From an uncultured Prochlorococcus sp. (GTDB lineage Bacteria; Cyanobacteriota; Cyanobacteriia; PCC-6307; Cyanobiaceae): DNA of 44,382 nucleotides. Within the stretch, counting starts at the first letter, position 1, and each line of letters opens with the position of its first letter. Both the position numbers and the translations under genes were made by a program. A model generated the notes under the pieces. The model ran no database searches. It was not told where the DNA came from and worked only from the letters and a program-made list of their open reading frames with translations. Of the stretch, positions 23,891-34,876 are shown piece by piece. The stretch spans positions 1 through 44,382 of the forward strand of contig CACJCK010000011.1 of NCBI GenBank assembly GCA_902591865.1, read 5' to 3'.

Positions 23891-24217
23891 TGCCTACTAA
23901 TTACTAAATGTGGAATGTTCAATCCGAAGAATGCTTCATTAAGTAGTTATAAGTCAAGCCTTTTCGATAAAATCTCCATTAATGTTTTTTCTATCATTTA
24001 TAAGTTAAACTTATCACCCTTGGTACTATTGATATGTCAATACTAATGCAAATTAGTCAGTGCATCAAAACATACTGTTGTGTTAAGAAAAAATTTACAT
24101 TATGTTATTTCCGTACGAGGCAGGCCCTGTCTACACAGGTGTGGTATGTTCAACCTTTCCTGTCTCCGTAACAAGCTCTAAAGTGAGATAATATTTACAA
24201 TAATTTTACTTATTATT
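23891..24217. other. 327 bp divergent spacer between csoS1 and rdgB
   Basis: There is no coding sequence. It must hold the promoter(s) of the carboxysome operon on the minus strand. There I see TTGACT about 60 bp and TTGACA about 140 bp upstream of csoS1, but no convincing -10 at the right spacing. The part nearest rdgB (24111-24175) is GC-richer and folds; it is listed separately. Confidence 0.5.
24113..24170 (+). ncRNA. candidate structured RNA or 5' UTR element upstream of rdgB
   Basis: A GC-rich patch in AT-rich surroundings. On the plus strand GAGGCAGG (24117-24124) pairs with CCTGTCTC (24159-24166) over 8 bp including one G-U. Nested inside, CCTGT-CTAC-ACAGG (24126-24139) forms a 5 bp hairpin. 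On the minus strand the G-U pair becomes an A-C mismatch, so plus-strand transcription is favoured. It ends about 50 nt before the rdgB start. It is either a 5' UTR structure of rdgB or a separate small RNA. I do not recognise a known family. Confidence 0.4.
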
Positions 24218-24802
24218 TTGAACCTCCCAGTTCTAACTATTGCTAGTGGTAATTCACTTAAGGTATCTGAAATTTCAGAGATGTTAGATGTTTTATCTTT
24301 AAGGGTTCAGAAGCAACCAGAATATTTAAATGTTGAAGAGACTGGAAACACATATTTTGAGAATGCATTTTTAAAAGCAAAAGCAGCTGCCTTAGAGACA
24401 AAAACTTGGGCATTAGCTGACGATTCAGGTCTTGAAGTGGATATCTTAGATGGTAGACCAGGCATATATTCTGCTCGATATGCCAAAAACAATGCTGAAA
24501 AAATTAAAAAATTAATTAATGAACTTTCTAATAGTCCTTACAGGAGCGCAAGATTTATAAGTTGTATGGTTTTATGTGATCCCTCCGGAAACTTAGTGAA
24601 GGATACAACTGGAATATGCTGGGGAGAAATACTTAAGACTCCAAAATATCCAAATGGAGAGTTCGAATCTATTTTTTGGGTAAAAGAAGCTAACTCTGTT
24701 TATGGAGAGCTCTCACAATCACAACTAAGTAAGCTAGGAAGTAGGGGTAAAGCCGCCAAAATTATGTCACCTTACCTCAAAAAAGAAATTGGTTTAAATT
24801 AA
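24218..24802 (+). CDS. rdgB: non-canonical purine NTP pyrophosphatase (RdgB/HAM1 family)
   Basis: 194 aa, TTG start at 24218; the family begins directly at this strand (LTIASGNSLKVSEISEML). It hydrolyses dITP, XTP and similar to monophosphates, keeping them out of DNA and RNA. Motifs are YFENAFLKAKAAALETKTWA, ADDSGLEVDILDGRPGIYSA and the substrate-binding ending LSKLGSRGKAAKIM. It lies on the opposite strand between the carboxysome operon and csoS1D, an old neighbourhood in marine picocyanobacteria, and converges with csoS1D (7 bp gap). Confidence 0.93.
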   Translation: MNLPVLTIASGNSLKVSEISEMLDVLSLRVQKQPEYLNVEETGNTYFENAFLKAKAAALETKTWALADDSGLEVDILDGRPGIYSARYAKNNAEKIKKLINELSNSPYRSARFISCMVLCDPSGNLVKDTTGICWGEILKTPKYPNGEFESIFWVKEANSVYGELSQSQLSKLGSRGKAAKIMSPYLKKEIGLN

Positions 24803-24809
24803 ATAATTC

Positions 24810-25580
24810 TCAATAATTTGAAATTTGATCAATTGCTCTTATAGCAGCTGCTGCTGCCTCTTCTACATCTCCTTCTTTCCCTGCCAGAGTTAATCTACCA
24901 AAAGCGCCAACTGCCTTTACATCAACAACAGTTATATTTGAAGCTTTTTCTGCTTCATTTGCTGCTTTTAAGACATACCCAGCCGGTTCAGTTTCTAATA
25001 TAAACATGCTCATTCCAGATTGAATCATTGATCCACTTCTGTTTTGTCTATTTATTAAAACAGCATGATCTGGAGTAATAGCTCGAATAACTTCTGTCCA
25101 ACTTGTTGAAGGTTTGGTTCTTTTTCTAACTTCACTTCCAATAGCATCTAGAACAACATCCCCAGAATGTAAAACAGTACTTTGATCTTTGTGATAAAGA
25201 GCAAGAGAGCCAAATGCTCTTTCAACAATCATCTGACCAAGTCTTACGTTACTTGCTTTTAAGGCAATATCAGTGACTCTATGCACGGCCATCCCAGGTG
25301 AAACTTCCATCCAAAGGCATGAATCTCCAGGTATAGGTAAAAAACCTCTACTAACCGTCCCCATATATGCAGCTAATTGAGGTTGGAGAGAATCCAAAAA
25401 AACATATGTTCTCAACTCAATTTGCTCAACTTGACTTGCTTGTCTGGACACCAAAGACTTTTCTGAATCAGTTGTAATAAAACAGCTTGCACCACTGGCC
25501 TGAGATTGCACCTCAGATCCTGTAACAAGAGAACTGCCTTTTTTTCGTTCCCCTCTGTTTAAACTAGAAGTAGGTTCCAT
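24810..25580 (-). CDS. csoS1D: carboxysome tandem-BMC shell protein CsoS1D
   Basis: 256 aa with two circularly permuted BMC domains, forming pseudohexameric trimers with a large gated pore in the shell. The first ~50 residues are polar and disordered. Domain 1 is about residues 52-150 and domain 2 about 155-256 ([20 protein letters not shown], then [12 protein letters not shown]). The gate residues known from the MED4 protein are found at the same numbers, Glu120 and Arg121 ([11 protein letters not shown]). It is separated from the main operon by rdgB, so it has its own promoter near 25590-25670. Confidence 0.95.
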   Translation of the reverse strand: MEPTSSLNRGERKKGSSLVTGSEVQSQASGASCFITTDSEKSLVSRQASQVEQIELRTYVFLDSLQPQLAAYMGTVSRGFLPIPGDSCLWMEVSPGMAVHRVTDIALKASNVRLGQMIVERAFGSLALYHKDQSTVLHSGDVVLDAIGSEVRKRTKPSTSWTEVIRAITPDHAVLINRQNRSGSMIQSGMSMFILETEPAGYVLKAANEAEKASNITVVDVKAVGAFGRLTLAGKEGDVEEAAAAAIRAIDQISNY

Positions 25581-25677
25581 TCACGCGACTATAACGGATA
25601 ATGGTTCATTTTTTCTATTAAATTTACTTGCATGCTTACCACAAAACGATAACTTCAAGTAAAAGATATGCATTTTT

Positions 25678-26046
25678 ATGGGAACTTCTCAAAAAAAAGA
25701 ACCAAATGTTTCTGGTACTGAAAAAGAATTAACTCCTGATCAAACTCTTGGATTAGTTAGCCTAAGCTTGATGCAAAAACTATCTCAGAAAGACCCATCT
25801 TTTAGTTGGTTAGAAGAAGATAAAATTGAAAAAGTAAATCTTAAGAACCTTAGAGATAGATTGGAGTTAACGCAATTAGCTATAAATACTGGAGCACCTT
25901 TAACCACTTCAGAAGTCACAGCTTTAATTGGGGCAAAGCCTGGGAAATCTAAGTTGGAAAGAGCAGGATTATTAGCAACAAAAATAGCTAGAAATGTGTG
26001 GAAGATTTCAAAAATTAGCCAAGTAAATTCCTTCTACAGAAATTAA
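25678..26046 (+). CDS. uncharacterised small protein between csoS1D and chlN
   Basis: 122 aa, ATG at 25678. I do not recognise the family. The first ~20 residues are polar, and the rest is predicted helical: TPDQTLGLVSLSLMQKLSQK, NLKNLRDRLELTQLAINTGA, PLTTSEVTALIGAKPG and LERAGLLATKIARNVWKISK. The spacing of short helices around PLTTSEVTALIG resembles a small helix-turn-helix or winged-helix unit, which is a guess. No signal peptide or membrane segment is present. It is divergent from csoS1D (97 bp) and 158 bp upstream of chlN on the same strand, so it could touch either system. Confidence 0.65.
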   Translation: MGTSQKKEPNVSGTEKELTPDQTLGLVSLSLMQKLSQKDPSFSWLEEDKIEKVNLKNLRDRLELTQLAINTGAPLTTSEVTALIGAKPGKSKLERAGLLATKIARNVWKISKISQVNSFYRN

Positions 26047-26195
26047 AATACGCCCCAAAAGTTTTTTTTCATAATTCCCATTTAAGTATTTAAACATTCA
26101 TATAAGTTTTTTAAATGTGTTCATTTTGTAAGAGAACTTATTAATTACTTTCTTAAATTAAAAAGTTTATGCAAGCTTGAAATATAAGCTCTTGA

Positions 26196-27461
<1,266 letters not shown>

Positions 27462-27466
27462 AAACT

Positions 27467-29038
27467 ATGGAATTAACTCTTTGGACTTATGAAGGACCTC
27501 CACATGTTGGTGCTATGAGAATTGCCTCGTCAATGAAAGACATTCATTATGTGCTTCATGCCCCCCAAGGAGATACATATGCAGATCTTCTCTTTACAAT
27601 GATCGAGAGGAGGGGGCAAAGGCCTCCAGTAACTTACACAACTTTTCAGGCTAGAGACCTTGGAGGTGATACAGCTGAATTAGTGAAGAAAAATATTAAG
27701 GAGGCGGTTGAACGATTCAAACCCAAAACTCTTTTAGTTGGAGAAAGTTGTACTGCAGAACTTATCCAAGACCAACCTGGAGCACTTGCGAAAGGAATGG
27801 GGTTTGATATGCCGATTGTGAATCTTGAACTACCTGCTTATAGCAAGAAAGAAAATTGGGGGGCCTCTGAAACCTTTTATCAACTAACAAGAACCCTTTT
27901 AAAAGAAAAAGTAAGCTATTCAGAGAAAATTAGTCCTCTAAGGTGGAAGGAATTTGGGCGTAGACCAAAAGTTAATATACTTGGCCCTTCATTACTAGGA
28001 TTTAGATGCAGAGATGATGTAATCGAAATCCAACGCATACTTTCTGAGCAGGGAATAGATACAAACGTAGTTGCTCCATTAGGTGCTAGTCCAGATGATA
28101 TTGAAAGACTAATTGATGCTGAAATAAATATTTGTCTTTATCCAGAAATTGCGGAAGCATCATGCGAATGGCTTAAACGGAACTTTGGAATGGAATATAC
28201 AAACATTATTCCAATTGGAATAAAAAATACAATTGAATTTATAAATGAAGTTCATAAGAAATTAGATCTTCCTTTGACGAATAAAAAAGAATTAGAAAAT
28301 AAATCAAAACTTCCTTGGTACTCAAAATCAGTTGACTCAAATTATCTAACGGGGAAAAGAGTTTTTATTTTTGGTGATGGAACACATGCAATTGCAGCAG
28401 CCAAAATTGCTAAGGAAGAATTGGGTTTTGAAGTAGTGGGTCTTGGAACATACAGCAGGGAGATGGCTAGGCAAGTAAGAGCTACTGCAAAAGATCTAAA
28501 TGTTGAAGCTCTGATAACTAACAATTATCTAGAAGTGGAAGATGCCATGAAAAAAGCGGCCCCTGAATTAGTTTTAGGAACGCAAATGGAAAGGCATAGT
28601 GCAAAAAGACTCGGCATTCCATGCTCAGTAATTAGTACTCCAATGCATGTTCAAGATGTTCCTGCAAGATATAGCCCTCAAATGGGATGGGAAGGAGCAA
28701 ATGTTATTTTTGATGACTGGGTACATCCCCTAATGATGGGCTTAGAAGAGCATCTCATTGATATGTTCAAACATGACTTTGAGTTTGTTGATGGTCATCA
28801 AAGCCATTTAGGACATACAGCGACAAACAAGAAGGACATTTTAAATTCTGATGAAAAAAAAGAAAAAAATAGTAAAGAAGGAATTATCTGGACAGAATCT
28901 GGCAGAGCTGAATTAACAAAAGTTCCATTTTTTGTAAGAGGTAAAGTTAAAACAAATACTGAAAAATACGCAATCTTGAGAGGCATTCTAGAGATAAGCG
29001 ATGAAACTCTTTACGATGCCAAAGCATATTTCAATTAA
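27467..29038 (+). CDS. chlB: light-independent protochlorophyllide reductase subunit B
   Basis: 523 aa. It is the partner of ChlN in the N2B2 heterotetramer. Asp36 ([10 protein letters not shown]), the unusual aspartate ligand of the 4Fe-4S cluster, is in place. Further motifs are [38 protein letters not shown] and the C-terminal ChlB domain, [20 protein letters not shown] (about residues 460-523). A polar Lys-rich linker ([13 protein letters not shown]) precedes that domain. The chlL gap of 188 bp after it suggests a separate promoter for chlL. Confidence 0.97.
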   Translation: MELTLWTYEGPPHVGAMRIASSMKDIHYVLHAPQGDTYADLLFTMIERRGQRPPVTYTTFQARDLGGDTAELVKKNIKEAVERFKPKTLLVGESCTAELIQDQPGALAKGMGFDMPIVNLELPAYSKKENWGASETFYQLTRTLLKEKVSYSEKISPLRWKEFGRRPKVNILGPSLLGFRCRDDVIEIQRILSEQGIDTNVVAPLGASPDDIERLIDAEINICLYPEIAEASCEWLKRNFGMEYTNIIPIGIKNTIEFINEVHKKLDLPLTNKKELENKSKLPWYSKSVDSNYLTGKRVFIFGDGTHAIAAAKIAKEELGFEVVGLGTYSREMARQVRATAKDLNVEALITNNYLEVEDAMKKAAPELVLGTQMERHSAKRLGIPCSVISTPMHVQDVPARYSPQMGWEGANVIFDDWVHPLMMGLEEHLIDMFKHDFEFVDGHQSHLGHTATNKKDILNSDEKKEKNSKEGIIWTESGRAELTKVPFFVRGKVKTNTEKYAILRGILEISDETLYDAKAYFN

Positions 29039-29065
29039 TTTTTACTAATAAACTATAATTAGGTC

Positions 29066-29083
29066 ATGAGTATTTTCACTCAT
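29066..29083. promoter_or_regulatory. inverted repeat after chlB
   Basis: ATGAGT-N6-ACTCAT, a perfect 6 bp inverted repeat 28 bp after the chlB stop. No T-run follows, so it is a weak terminator candidate or an operator in the 188 bp chlB-chlL spacer. Confidence 0.3.
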
Positions 29084-29226
29084 AATCTAATAGATTTAAT
29101 CCTAAAAATTGAGTTATAAGAATATATTTACCGCTTTTAATACAATTAAATACATATTTGTTTAGAAACATATTTCATGTGTATTTGCGCTGCAAGAATA
29201 TAAATAATAATGTGTTTAAGCTTTAA

Positions 29227-30114
<888 letters not shown>

Positions 30115-30216
30115 TCTAAACTAACCCGACCCATTTTGTCATAAGTAGAGATTCGCTGAGAACCTAGTATTTGCAATTATTTATAAGTAATTGAAGTATC
30201 TAGAAAACTTTTTTAT

Positions 30217-30591
30217 TTAAAAAGCTCTTTCTGTTGGCGGTGTTTTATAACATCGACCAGAACCTGAAAGTTCTTTATCCTTATAAGTGGTATATGAATT
30301 TCTAAAATAATCAATATAAAAATCACCTGTCATCCTTAGGATATTAATGACATGATAAGGTCCGTCAAATGATTCATATTTCCTAATCAAGAAATTTCCT
30401 TCAGACTGAGTTAAACGGGCTCTTCTTCCTTTAGTTCCTTTTACTTTAACAGAGTTAGTTTTTGTGTTTATTAAAACTTCAAAATATGGATATCTTGGTG
30501 AAGATCCTCTACAGCTTAGAAAAATCCCTTCCGCATTAATAGAAGTTGGTAAAGCTATAGTAACTAACAATAGGATGAAAATTTTACGCAT
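30217..30591 (-). CDS. small secreted protein of unknown function
   Basis: 124 aa. The signal peptide is MRKIFILLLVTIALPTSINA, cleaved near residue 20. The mature part is ~104 aa, polar, beta-rich by pattern (YFEVLINTKTNSVKVKG, FLIRKYES, DFYIDYFRNSYTTYK), with two Cys (ILSCRG-like near the start, GSGRCYKT near the end) that could form a disulfide. I do not recognise the family. The signal peptide closely matches those at 30653-30982 and 3671-4240 in protein and DNA. A ribosome binding site (AAAGGA) is visible upstream. It is probably periplasmic or lumenal. Confidence 0.7.
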   Translation of the reverse strand: MRKIFILLLVTIALPTSINAEGIFLSCRGSSPRYPYFEVLINTKTNSVKVKGTKGRRARLTQSEGNFLIRKYESFDGPYHVINILRMTGDFYIDYFRNSYTTYKDKELSGSGRCYKTPPTERAF

Positions 30592-30652
30592 TTAAATTAA
30601 ATCCTTTCTATTAAGAATAATATCTTCTTATTAAAAGATAAATTTCTAATCA

Positions 30653-30982
30653 TCATCTATCTCTGTAAATCTTTTGCAGTTTTTTTGGATCACTCCATTC
30701 AAGACTATCTGTATTACTTTTATAAGTTCCACGCCATTTTTTATAAATGCTTGGAGTCCTAAAGTTGTGATAGGTTTCGATCCTATCTTTCCAAGAAGCG
30801 CGACACCTCTTTACATCATTAAAATTGACTGCATCTAAAGCAGCTTTAAACCCGTAACCACTCCTCCAATAAGATACAACTTTAGATATATTTTCTTCTG
30901 CACATCCAAAAATTCCCCAATCAGCATTAACAGCAGTAGGTAAAGCTAGAGCAGCTAATAAGGGTATTAAAAATCTCTTCAC
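30653..30982 (-). CDS. small secreted protein of unknown function with R5 leader
   Basis: 109 aa, GTG start at 30982 directly after the R5 hairpin/T-tract. The signal peptide MKRFLIPLLAALALPTAVNA is cleaved after VNA. The mature region is ~89 aa, basic, with Cys in IFGCAEEN and VKRCRASW, and Trp/Tyr-rich (YWRSGYGF, YKKWRGTY). I do not recognise the family. Only 61 bp separate it from the next secreted-protein gene on the same strand, so the two may be co-transcribed. Together they sit between chlL and por. Confidence 0.7.
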   Translation of the reverse strand: MKRFLIPLLAALALPTAVNADWGIFGCAEENISKVVSYWRSGYGFKAALDAVNFNDVKRCRASWKDRIETYHNFRTPSIYKKWRGTYKSNTDSLEWSDPKKLQKIYRDR

Positions 30983-31027
30983 AAAAAAAGAAGCTAATTT
31001 CCCCTTATTTTAGATCGAATGTCAATC
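30983..31027 (-). repeat. hairpin/T-tract repeat, copy R5, directly upstream of a GTG start
   Basis: On the minus strand it reads TTGACATTCGATC, TAAAAT, AAGGGGAAATTAGCTTC, then seven T and the GTG at 30982. It nearly matches R2 of the island, 28 kb away. GGGG/CTTC form only a weak stem here. It lies between the por stop and the secreted-protein start, so it could end por transcripts as well as begin the next. Confidence 0.7.
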
Positions 31028-31163
31028 TTTAATAAACATAAAAATTTTCTTTACCCTTTGTTAAAGAAGTTTTTGCAGCATTTTATAAAATTATTTTAAA
31101 TAATCGAAATAGCAGTGATACCAATAGTTTTAGCAACAACCATATGGGTATAGTTAATCTTAA

Positions 31164-32174
31164 TTAATCTAATCCAACCAATTGGCTTGTTAAATCATAA
31201 GTTTGTTGAGAAGTCTTCGTATCAATTATTCTTTTCGACAACTTTTGAGAAAAAGCTTTTCTGCCAGTTTTCTGACGATTTCCCCAGCTCCAATGGACTG
31301 ATGATTTAGCAAATTCTTTATAAGTTGCCACTTGAGCGACTCTCTCTCCTGCCAGTCTTTGTGAAACATATCCTTTTGTTATGAATTTTTGAAATATCGG
31401 GAAAAGGAATCTAAATAACCAAGGTGTATCTCTAAAAAGTTTAGTATCAGCAACACATCCAGGATATAGAGAATTTACAATAATCTTCTCTGCAGGATAT
31501 CTTTTTGATAATTCCTGAACGGTCACCATATTGCAAAGTTTACTATCCTTATAAGCCTTACCAGGTTTAAATTTCTTTCCATTAGCCATACTTATTGGAG
31601 ATAAAAAACCATTTTTGAATCCAGATAAATCGCCCAAATCAGCTGGTGCTGGAATGGGGATCCTTCCTCCAAGTTCTGAATAATTAGCCGTAACAGTCCC
31701 TAATACTGTAATTCTTGGCTTGAATACAATTGATTTGCCATTTAAAACAATTTCTCTTTCAGAAGATAAAATATTTTCCATGAGTAGGTTTATCATAAGA
31801 AAATGCCCAAAATGATTTACTGCCATAGAGTTCTCAAACCCCTGAGCAGACCTTTCAGGTCTCTTTAGTCTCGGTTTATAAACTGCTGCATTACAAATAA
31901 AAGAATTTATTGGCTTCTTAAATCTTTCTAATATTTCATCGCAACCTTTTCTCACATCATCCAAGTTAGAAAGATCTATTTCTATAAATTGAACATTTTT
32001 AACTTCTTCTTTTGTCAAGAATTCCTCAGCTATTTTTATAGCTCTTTTATTTGATCGATTAACTGCTATAACCTCCCAACCAAATCTTAATAGAGGTTTT
32101 AGAGTATTTAATCCAACTCCTGAAGTTGTTCCTGTTATTAGGACTAAACCCTTAATGTTCTTACTCACTAGCAA
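31164..32174 (-). CDS. por: light-dependent protochlorophyllide oxidoreductase
   Basis: 336 aa SDR-superfamily enzyme that reduces protochlorophyllide with NADPH in the light. The Rossmann motif is TGTTSGVG (15-22) and the catalytic pair Tyr208 and Lys212 lies in AYKDSKLCN. The LPOR-specific features NAAVYKPRLK and the long insert around AQGFENSMAVNHFGHF are present. The C-terminal LPOR tail (SFQK-like, SVHWSWGNRQ) is also present. With chlN/B/L next door the cell has both routes to chlorophyllide. Confidence 0.96.
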   Translation of the reverse strand: MLVSKNIKGLVLITGTTSGVGLNTLKPLLRFGWEVIAVNRSNKRAIKIAEEFLTKEEVKNVQFIEIDLSNLDDVRKGCDEILERFKKPINSFICNAAVYKPRLKRPERSAQGFENSMAVNHFGHFLMINLLMENILSSEREIVLNGKSIVFKPRITVLGTVTANYSELGGRIPIPAPADLGDLSGFKNGFLSPISMANGKKFKPGKAYKDSKLCNMVTVQELSKRYPAEKIIVNSLYPGCVADTKLFRDTPWLFRFLFPIFQKFITKGYVSQRLAGERVAQVATYKEFAKSSVHWSWGNRQKTGRKAFSQKLSKRIIDTKTSQQTYDLTSQLVGLD

Positions 32175-32222
32175 AAAAGTTAATTGAAAAATGAAAAGAA
32201 GAATGATTCAAAACCATCCTTA

Positions 32223-32570
32223 TCAACGCCATATTACTCTGATAATGTCCCTAGAAATTATTTGATCTTGATCCTTCATAAATCTTTGCTCACCTTCAGA
32301 AGAGAATAAATCATCAAACTTATCTATTAAAACATTAAATCTATATTTTTCGTATAAAAATGATTCTTCAATTTCCCTTAATCTGGTCAACCTTACTTTT
32401 GAACTATAGCCAAGCTTAATCAGGCTTATTATTGCTAGAAGGGAAAAGCTAATTTTTATAATTAAAAAAATCAATGATACAAAATTATCCTGTTTCTGTT
32501 GTCTTTTTATAAATAAAGACCCTAAATACTCTTTGTGGAAAATTCTATTTTTATAAAAAGATTTTGACAA
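32223..32570 (-). CDS. small single-pass membrane protein with coiled coil
   Basis: 115 aa; I do not recognise the family. A basic N-terminus (KRQQKQD) is followed by one hydrophobic segment at about residues 30-51 (VSLIFLIIKISFSLLAIISL). Next come a heptad-like helix (LTRLREIEESFLYEKYRFNV) and a polar tail ending RDIIRVIWR. This topology resembles FtsB/DivIC-type divisome proteins, but that is a shape match only. It is 48 bp upstream of por on the same strand and 85 bp downstream of psaM. Confidence 0.6.
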   Translation of the reverse strand: MSKSFYKNRIFHKEYLGSLFIKRQQKQDNFVSLIFLIIKISFSLLAIISLIKLGYSSKVRLTRLREIEESFLYEKYRFNVLIDKFDDLFSSEGEQRFMKDQDQIISRDIIRVIWR

Positions 32571-32655
32571 ATTAAGTGATTGATATTTTTACTGAATAAA
32601 TCAATTCAGTCTTACTTTATTATTACCTTATAAATTTTAAATTTTCTAATAGATT

Positions 32656-32760
32656 TTAGTTCCTACCTAAACTAATTCCTAGTCTTAATGCTAAAACTCC
32701 TGCATGCATAACAACTATGAGGCTTAATGCAATAAGATTTATTGTTTGAGTTGGCTCCAT
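32656..32760 (-). CDS. psaM: photosystem I reaction centre subunit XII
   Basis: 34 aa, ATG at 32760, TAA at 32656. The sequence [20 protein letters not shown] continues [14 protein letters not shown], a single transmembrane helix typical of PsaM (about 30 residues), which lies at the monomer interface region of trimeric photosystem I. A gene this short is easily missed, but the match is clear. It lies upstream of the por-side genes on the same strand. Confidence 0.93.
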   Translation of the reverse strand: MEPTQTINLIALSLIVVMHAGVLALRLGISLGRN

Positions 32761-32861
32761 GGTAAAAAAGTTATTTTCTATATTCTCCACCGAAAAGAGA
32801 AGATTTGAAACACTATTACAAAATGATGTTACGTAATTAACAAATTGAAAGAAAAAATTTA

Positions 32862-33590
32862 TTGAAAATTATCATAAATAAACCTACAAAGTTAATTTTG
32901 GGAATTGAAAATCAGGCTTTAATTTTTTCAACAAATAATTTACCTGGATTTGATCAAATGGCTTTAGATTTAAATTCTTTAGATCAGACAATTTCGAATC
33001 CTGAAATAATTCTCACATTGAGGTTCTACTATTGGACTGGGGATTGGCTTTCAATTGGCTATCACCAAAAGGAAATTCCTCTTCATTGGAAAAATTTATT
33101 ATCAAATGGAGAAATTAATATTGTTAGACGTCCCTCTGGAGGGGGTGCTGTTTTGCATTCAGGAGGCATAACATATGCATTAACATTTAAAAGAACTTAC
33201 TATAAATTCTTAAGTTATGAAATGGTTAATAATTGGTTAATTAAAAGTTTTAGAGAATTAGGTCTAAACTTACAATATGGTAATTTACGAAAATCAAGCA
33301 TTAAAACAAATTGTTTTGGGACTTCATTAATTTCCGATTTAGTTGATCAAAATGGGTTTAAGAGAATAGGTAGTGCTCAATTTCGTAAAAAAGGCGCATT
33401 CCTCCAGCATGGAGAAATTCAAATAAATCCTTCAAGAGATTTGTGGTTCAAATTATTCAAAGAAAAAGCTCCACCAAAAGTAAATTTAAAACTAACAAAT
33501 GATGAAATAGTTCAACATTTGAGAAATTCATTCGTAAAAAATAAATCAAATATAAATTTCAAAGATATTGCCATAGGTAATAAAAAATAG
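32862..33590 (+). CDS. lipoate-protein ligase A family protein
   Basis: 242 aa, TTG start at 32862 ([14 protein letters not shown]). It has the BPL/LplA/LipB catalytic fold: [11 protein letters not shown], then the lipoyl-AMP loop [24 protein letters not shown], and [21 protein letters not shown] cysteine in [12 protein letters not shown] sits where LipM-type octanoyltransferases have theirs. It could be a lipoate ligase or an octanoyltransferase; sequence alone does not decide. Divergent from psaM (101 bp). Confidence 0.85.
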   Translation: MKIIINKPTKLILGIENQALIFSTNNLPGFDQMALDLNSLDQTISNPEIILTLRFYYWTGDWLSIGYHQKEIPLHWKNLLSNGEINIVRRPSGGGAVLHSGGITYALTFKRTYYKFLSYEMVNNWLIKSFRELGLNLQYGNLRKSSIKTNCFGTSLISDLVDQNGFKRIGSAQFRKKGAFLQHGEIQINPSRDLWFKLFKEKAPPKVNLKLTNDEIVQHLRNSFVKNKSNINFKDIAIGNKK

Positions 33591-33612
33591 AAAATTTTAA
33601 TGACAAGAATTA

Positions 33613-34836
33613 TTAAAGATCTCCTTTCTGCTTCATTGAATTAATTATTCTCGGCAATTCAATTCCTAAGGGATAATGATTTTTAAAGTTTAATTTATTA
33701 ACAATATTTGAAGGTAAATTAAAACCTAATTTATTCAATACAAAGTTTCCAATTTTTGACCTATCAATTATCCCCAAAGGGATATCTGCAGCATTGAGAA
33801 CCAATAAAAAACCTTCATTTGTTTCTTCAATTCTTTCTATGGTTTTCCATAATTTATCGTTATAAGATACGCTTTCAAAACTATCTATCGGTTTCATAAA
33901 ATCTCCAACAAAGTTCCTTTCCCATTTTTTTAAGGAAACAGTTTTTAAAATATTCTCATCAACAAAACCGGTCCATCTACCATTATTCGTAACAAAAAGA
34001 TATTTATCCGATGCATCCTTGTTATTTTTTATTAATTTATTAAATTCTGAGAAATTTGAATCGTATTCAATTTTCCTCAAAGGCTTTAGTTTAATCTCAG
34101 AAACTTTACTAAATTTTAGTATGTTTTCAATTTTAAAAAATTGACTTTCAGATTTTGAAGAATTAACTCCAAACAAGCCTAAAAAAGAAAGGATAAAACC
34201 AAAGTAAAAGTTAAATCTAAATAAACAAATTATCCCAAAAAATAAAACAAAAAAAGATAATAATAAATTTACTTTATTGAGGAAATTTCTCCCTTTATTT
34301 TTACTCCCTGAGAAATGCCAAATAATACTTTTTAATAAATTCCCACCATCTAAAGAACCAATTGGAATCAAATTTAAGAAGCCTAAGAATAAATTAAATA
34401 TACCTACTCTTGAAATTACATTAACTGCTATTTGTTCTTGAGATGAACTGTTATTACTAATTAAAAGTAGGATAAATGCTGTTGCGAAACATAAAAGAGG
34501 TCTAACAATTGCAATTTTTATATTGCCTAAAGCAGTTTGACAATATTTATCTATTTGTAAAATTGCTCCTAAAAAATAAAAAGTAATTTTTTTTATTTTT
34601 ACACCCTGATTAAGTGAAACAAAGGTATGAAAAACCTCATGAAAAATAATTGAAGATAATAAAAAAAAAGAAGTTAAAAACCCTATAATCCAAGCTTCTT
34701 TATTATTGTAGGTATCGCCAGAAGATAAATTGACCTGATTACTTATACTCCATGAGAATAAAAAGAGAATAACAAACCAATAGGGATGAACTTTGAAGGG
34801 AATTCCCCATATTTTAAAAATTTGCCAACTTCTCAA
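33613..34836 (-). CDS. site-2 protease family (M50) membrane metalloprotease with CBS domains
   Basis: 407 aa. Transmembrane helices are at about residues 17-35, 48-66, 105-125, 140-160 and 190-225. Zinc motif HEVFH (66-70) lies in the second helix, and the third ligand aspartate in the PIGSLDGGNLLKS motif. This is the intramembrane zinc protease core. The C-terminal ~170 residues hold CBS-like repeats (FVGDFMKPIDSFESVSYND, then GFLLVLNAADIPLGIIDRS) that may sense nucleotides. Its likely role is regulated intramembrane proteolysis; the substrate is unknown. Divergent from trpF (40 bp). Confidence 0.9.
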   Translation of the reverse strand: MRSWQIFKIWGIPFKVHPYWFVILFLFSWSISNQVNLSSGDTYNNKEAWIIGFLTSFFLLSSIIFHEVFHTFVSLNQGVKIKKITFYFLGAILQIDKYCQTALGNIKIAIVRPLLCFATAFILLLISNNSSSQEQIAVNVISRVGIFNLFLGFLNLIPIGSLDGGNLLKSIIWHFSGSKNKGRNFLNKVNLLLSFFVLFFGIICLFRFNFYFGFILSFLGLFGVNSSKSESQFFKIENILKFSKVSEIKLKPLRKIEYDSNFSEFNKLIKNNKDASDKYLFVTNNGRWTGFVDENILKTVSLKKWERNFVGDFMKPIDSFESVSYNDKLWKTIERIEETNEGFLLVLNAADIPLGIIDRSKIGNFVLNKLGFNLPSNIVNKLNFKNHYPLGIELPRIINSMKQKGDL

Positions 34837-34876
34837 AAATAATCTCCGCTATATTTAGCAATAATATTAATCTTAC

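Noticed and set aside
23891-24110. Specific sigma-70 promoter call for the carboxysome operon
   Set aside because: TTGACA/TTGACT boxes exist on the minus strand but none has a good -10 at proper spacing, so no exact promoter is claimed.
32534-32542. A DnaA-box-like TTTTCCACA on the minus strand
   Set aside because: Single site inside a coding gene, no cluster and far from dnaA; expected by chance.
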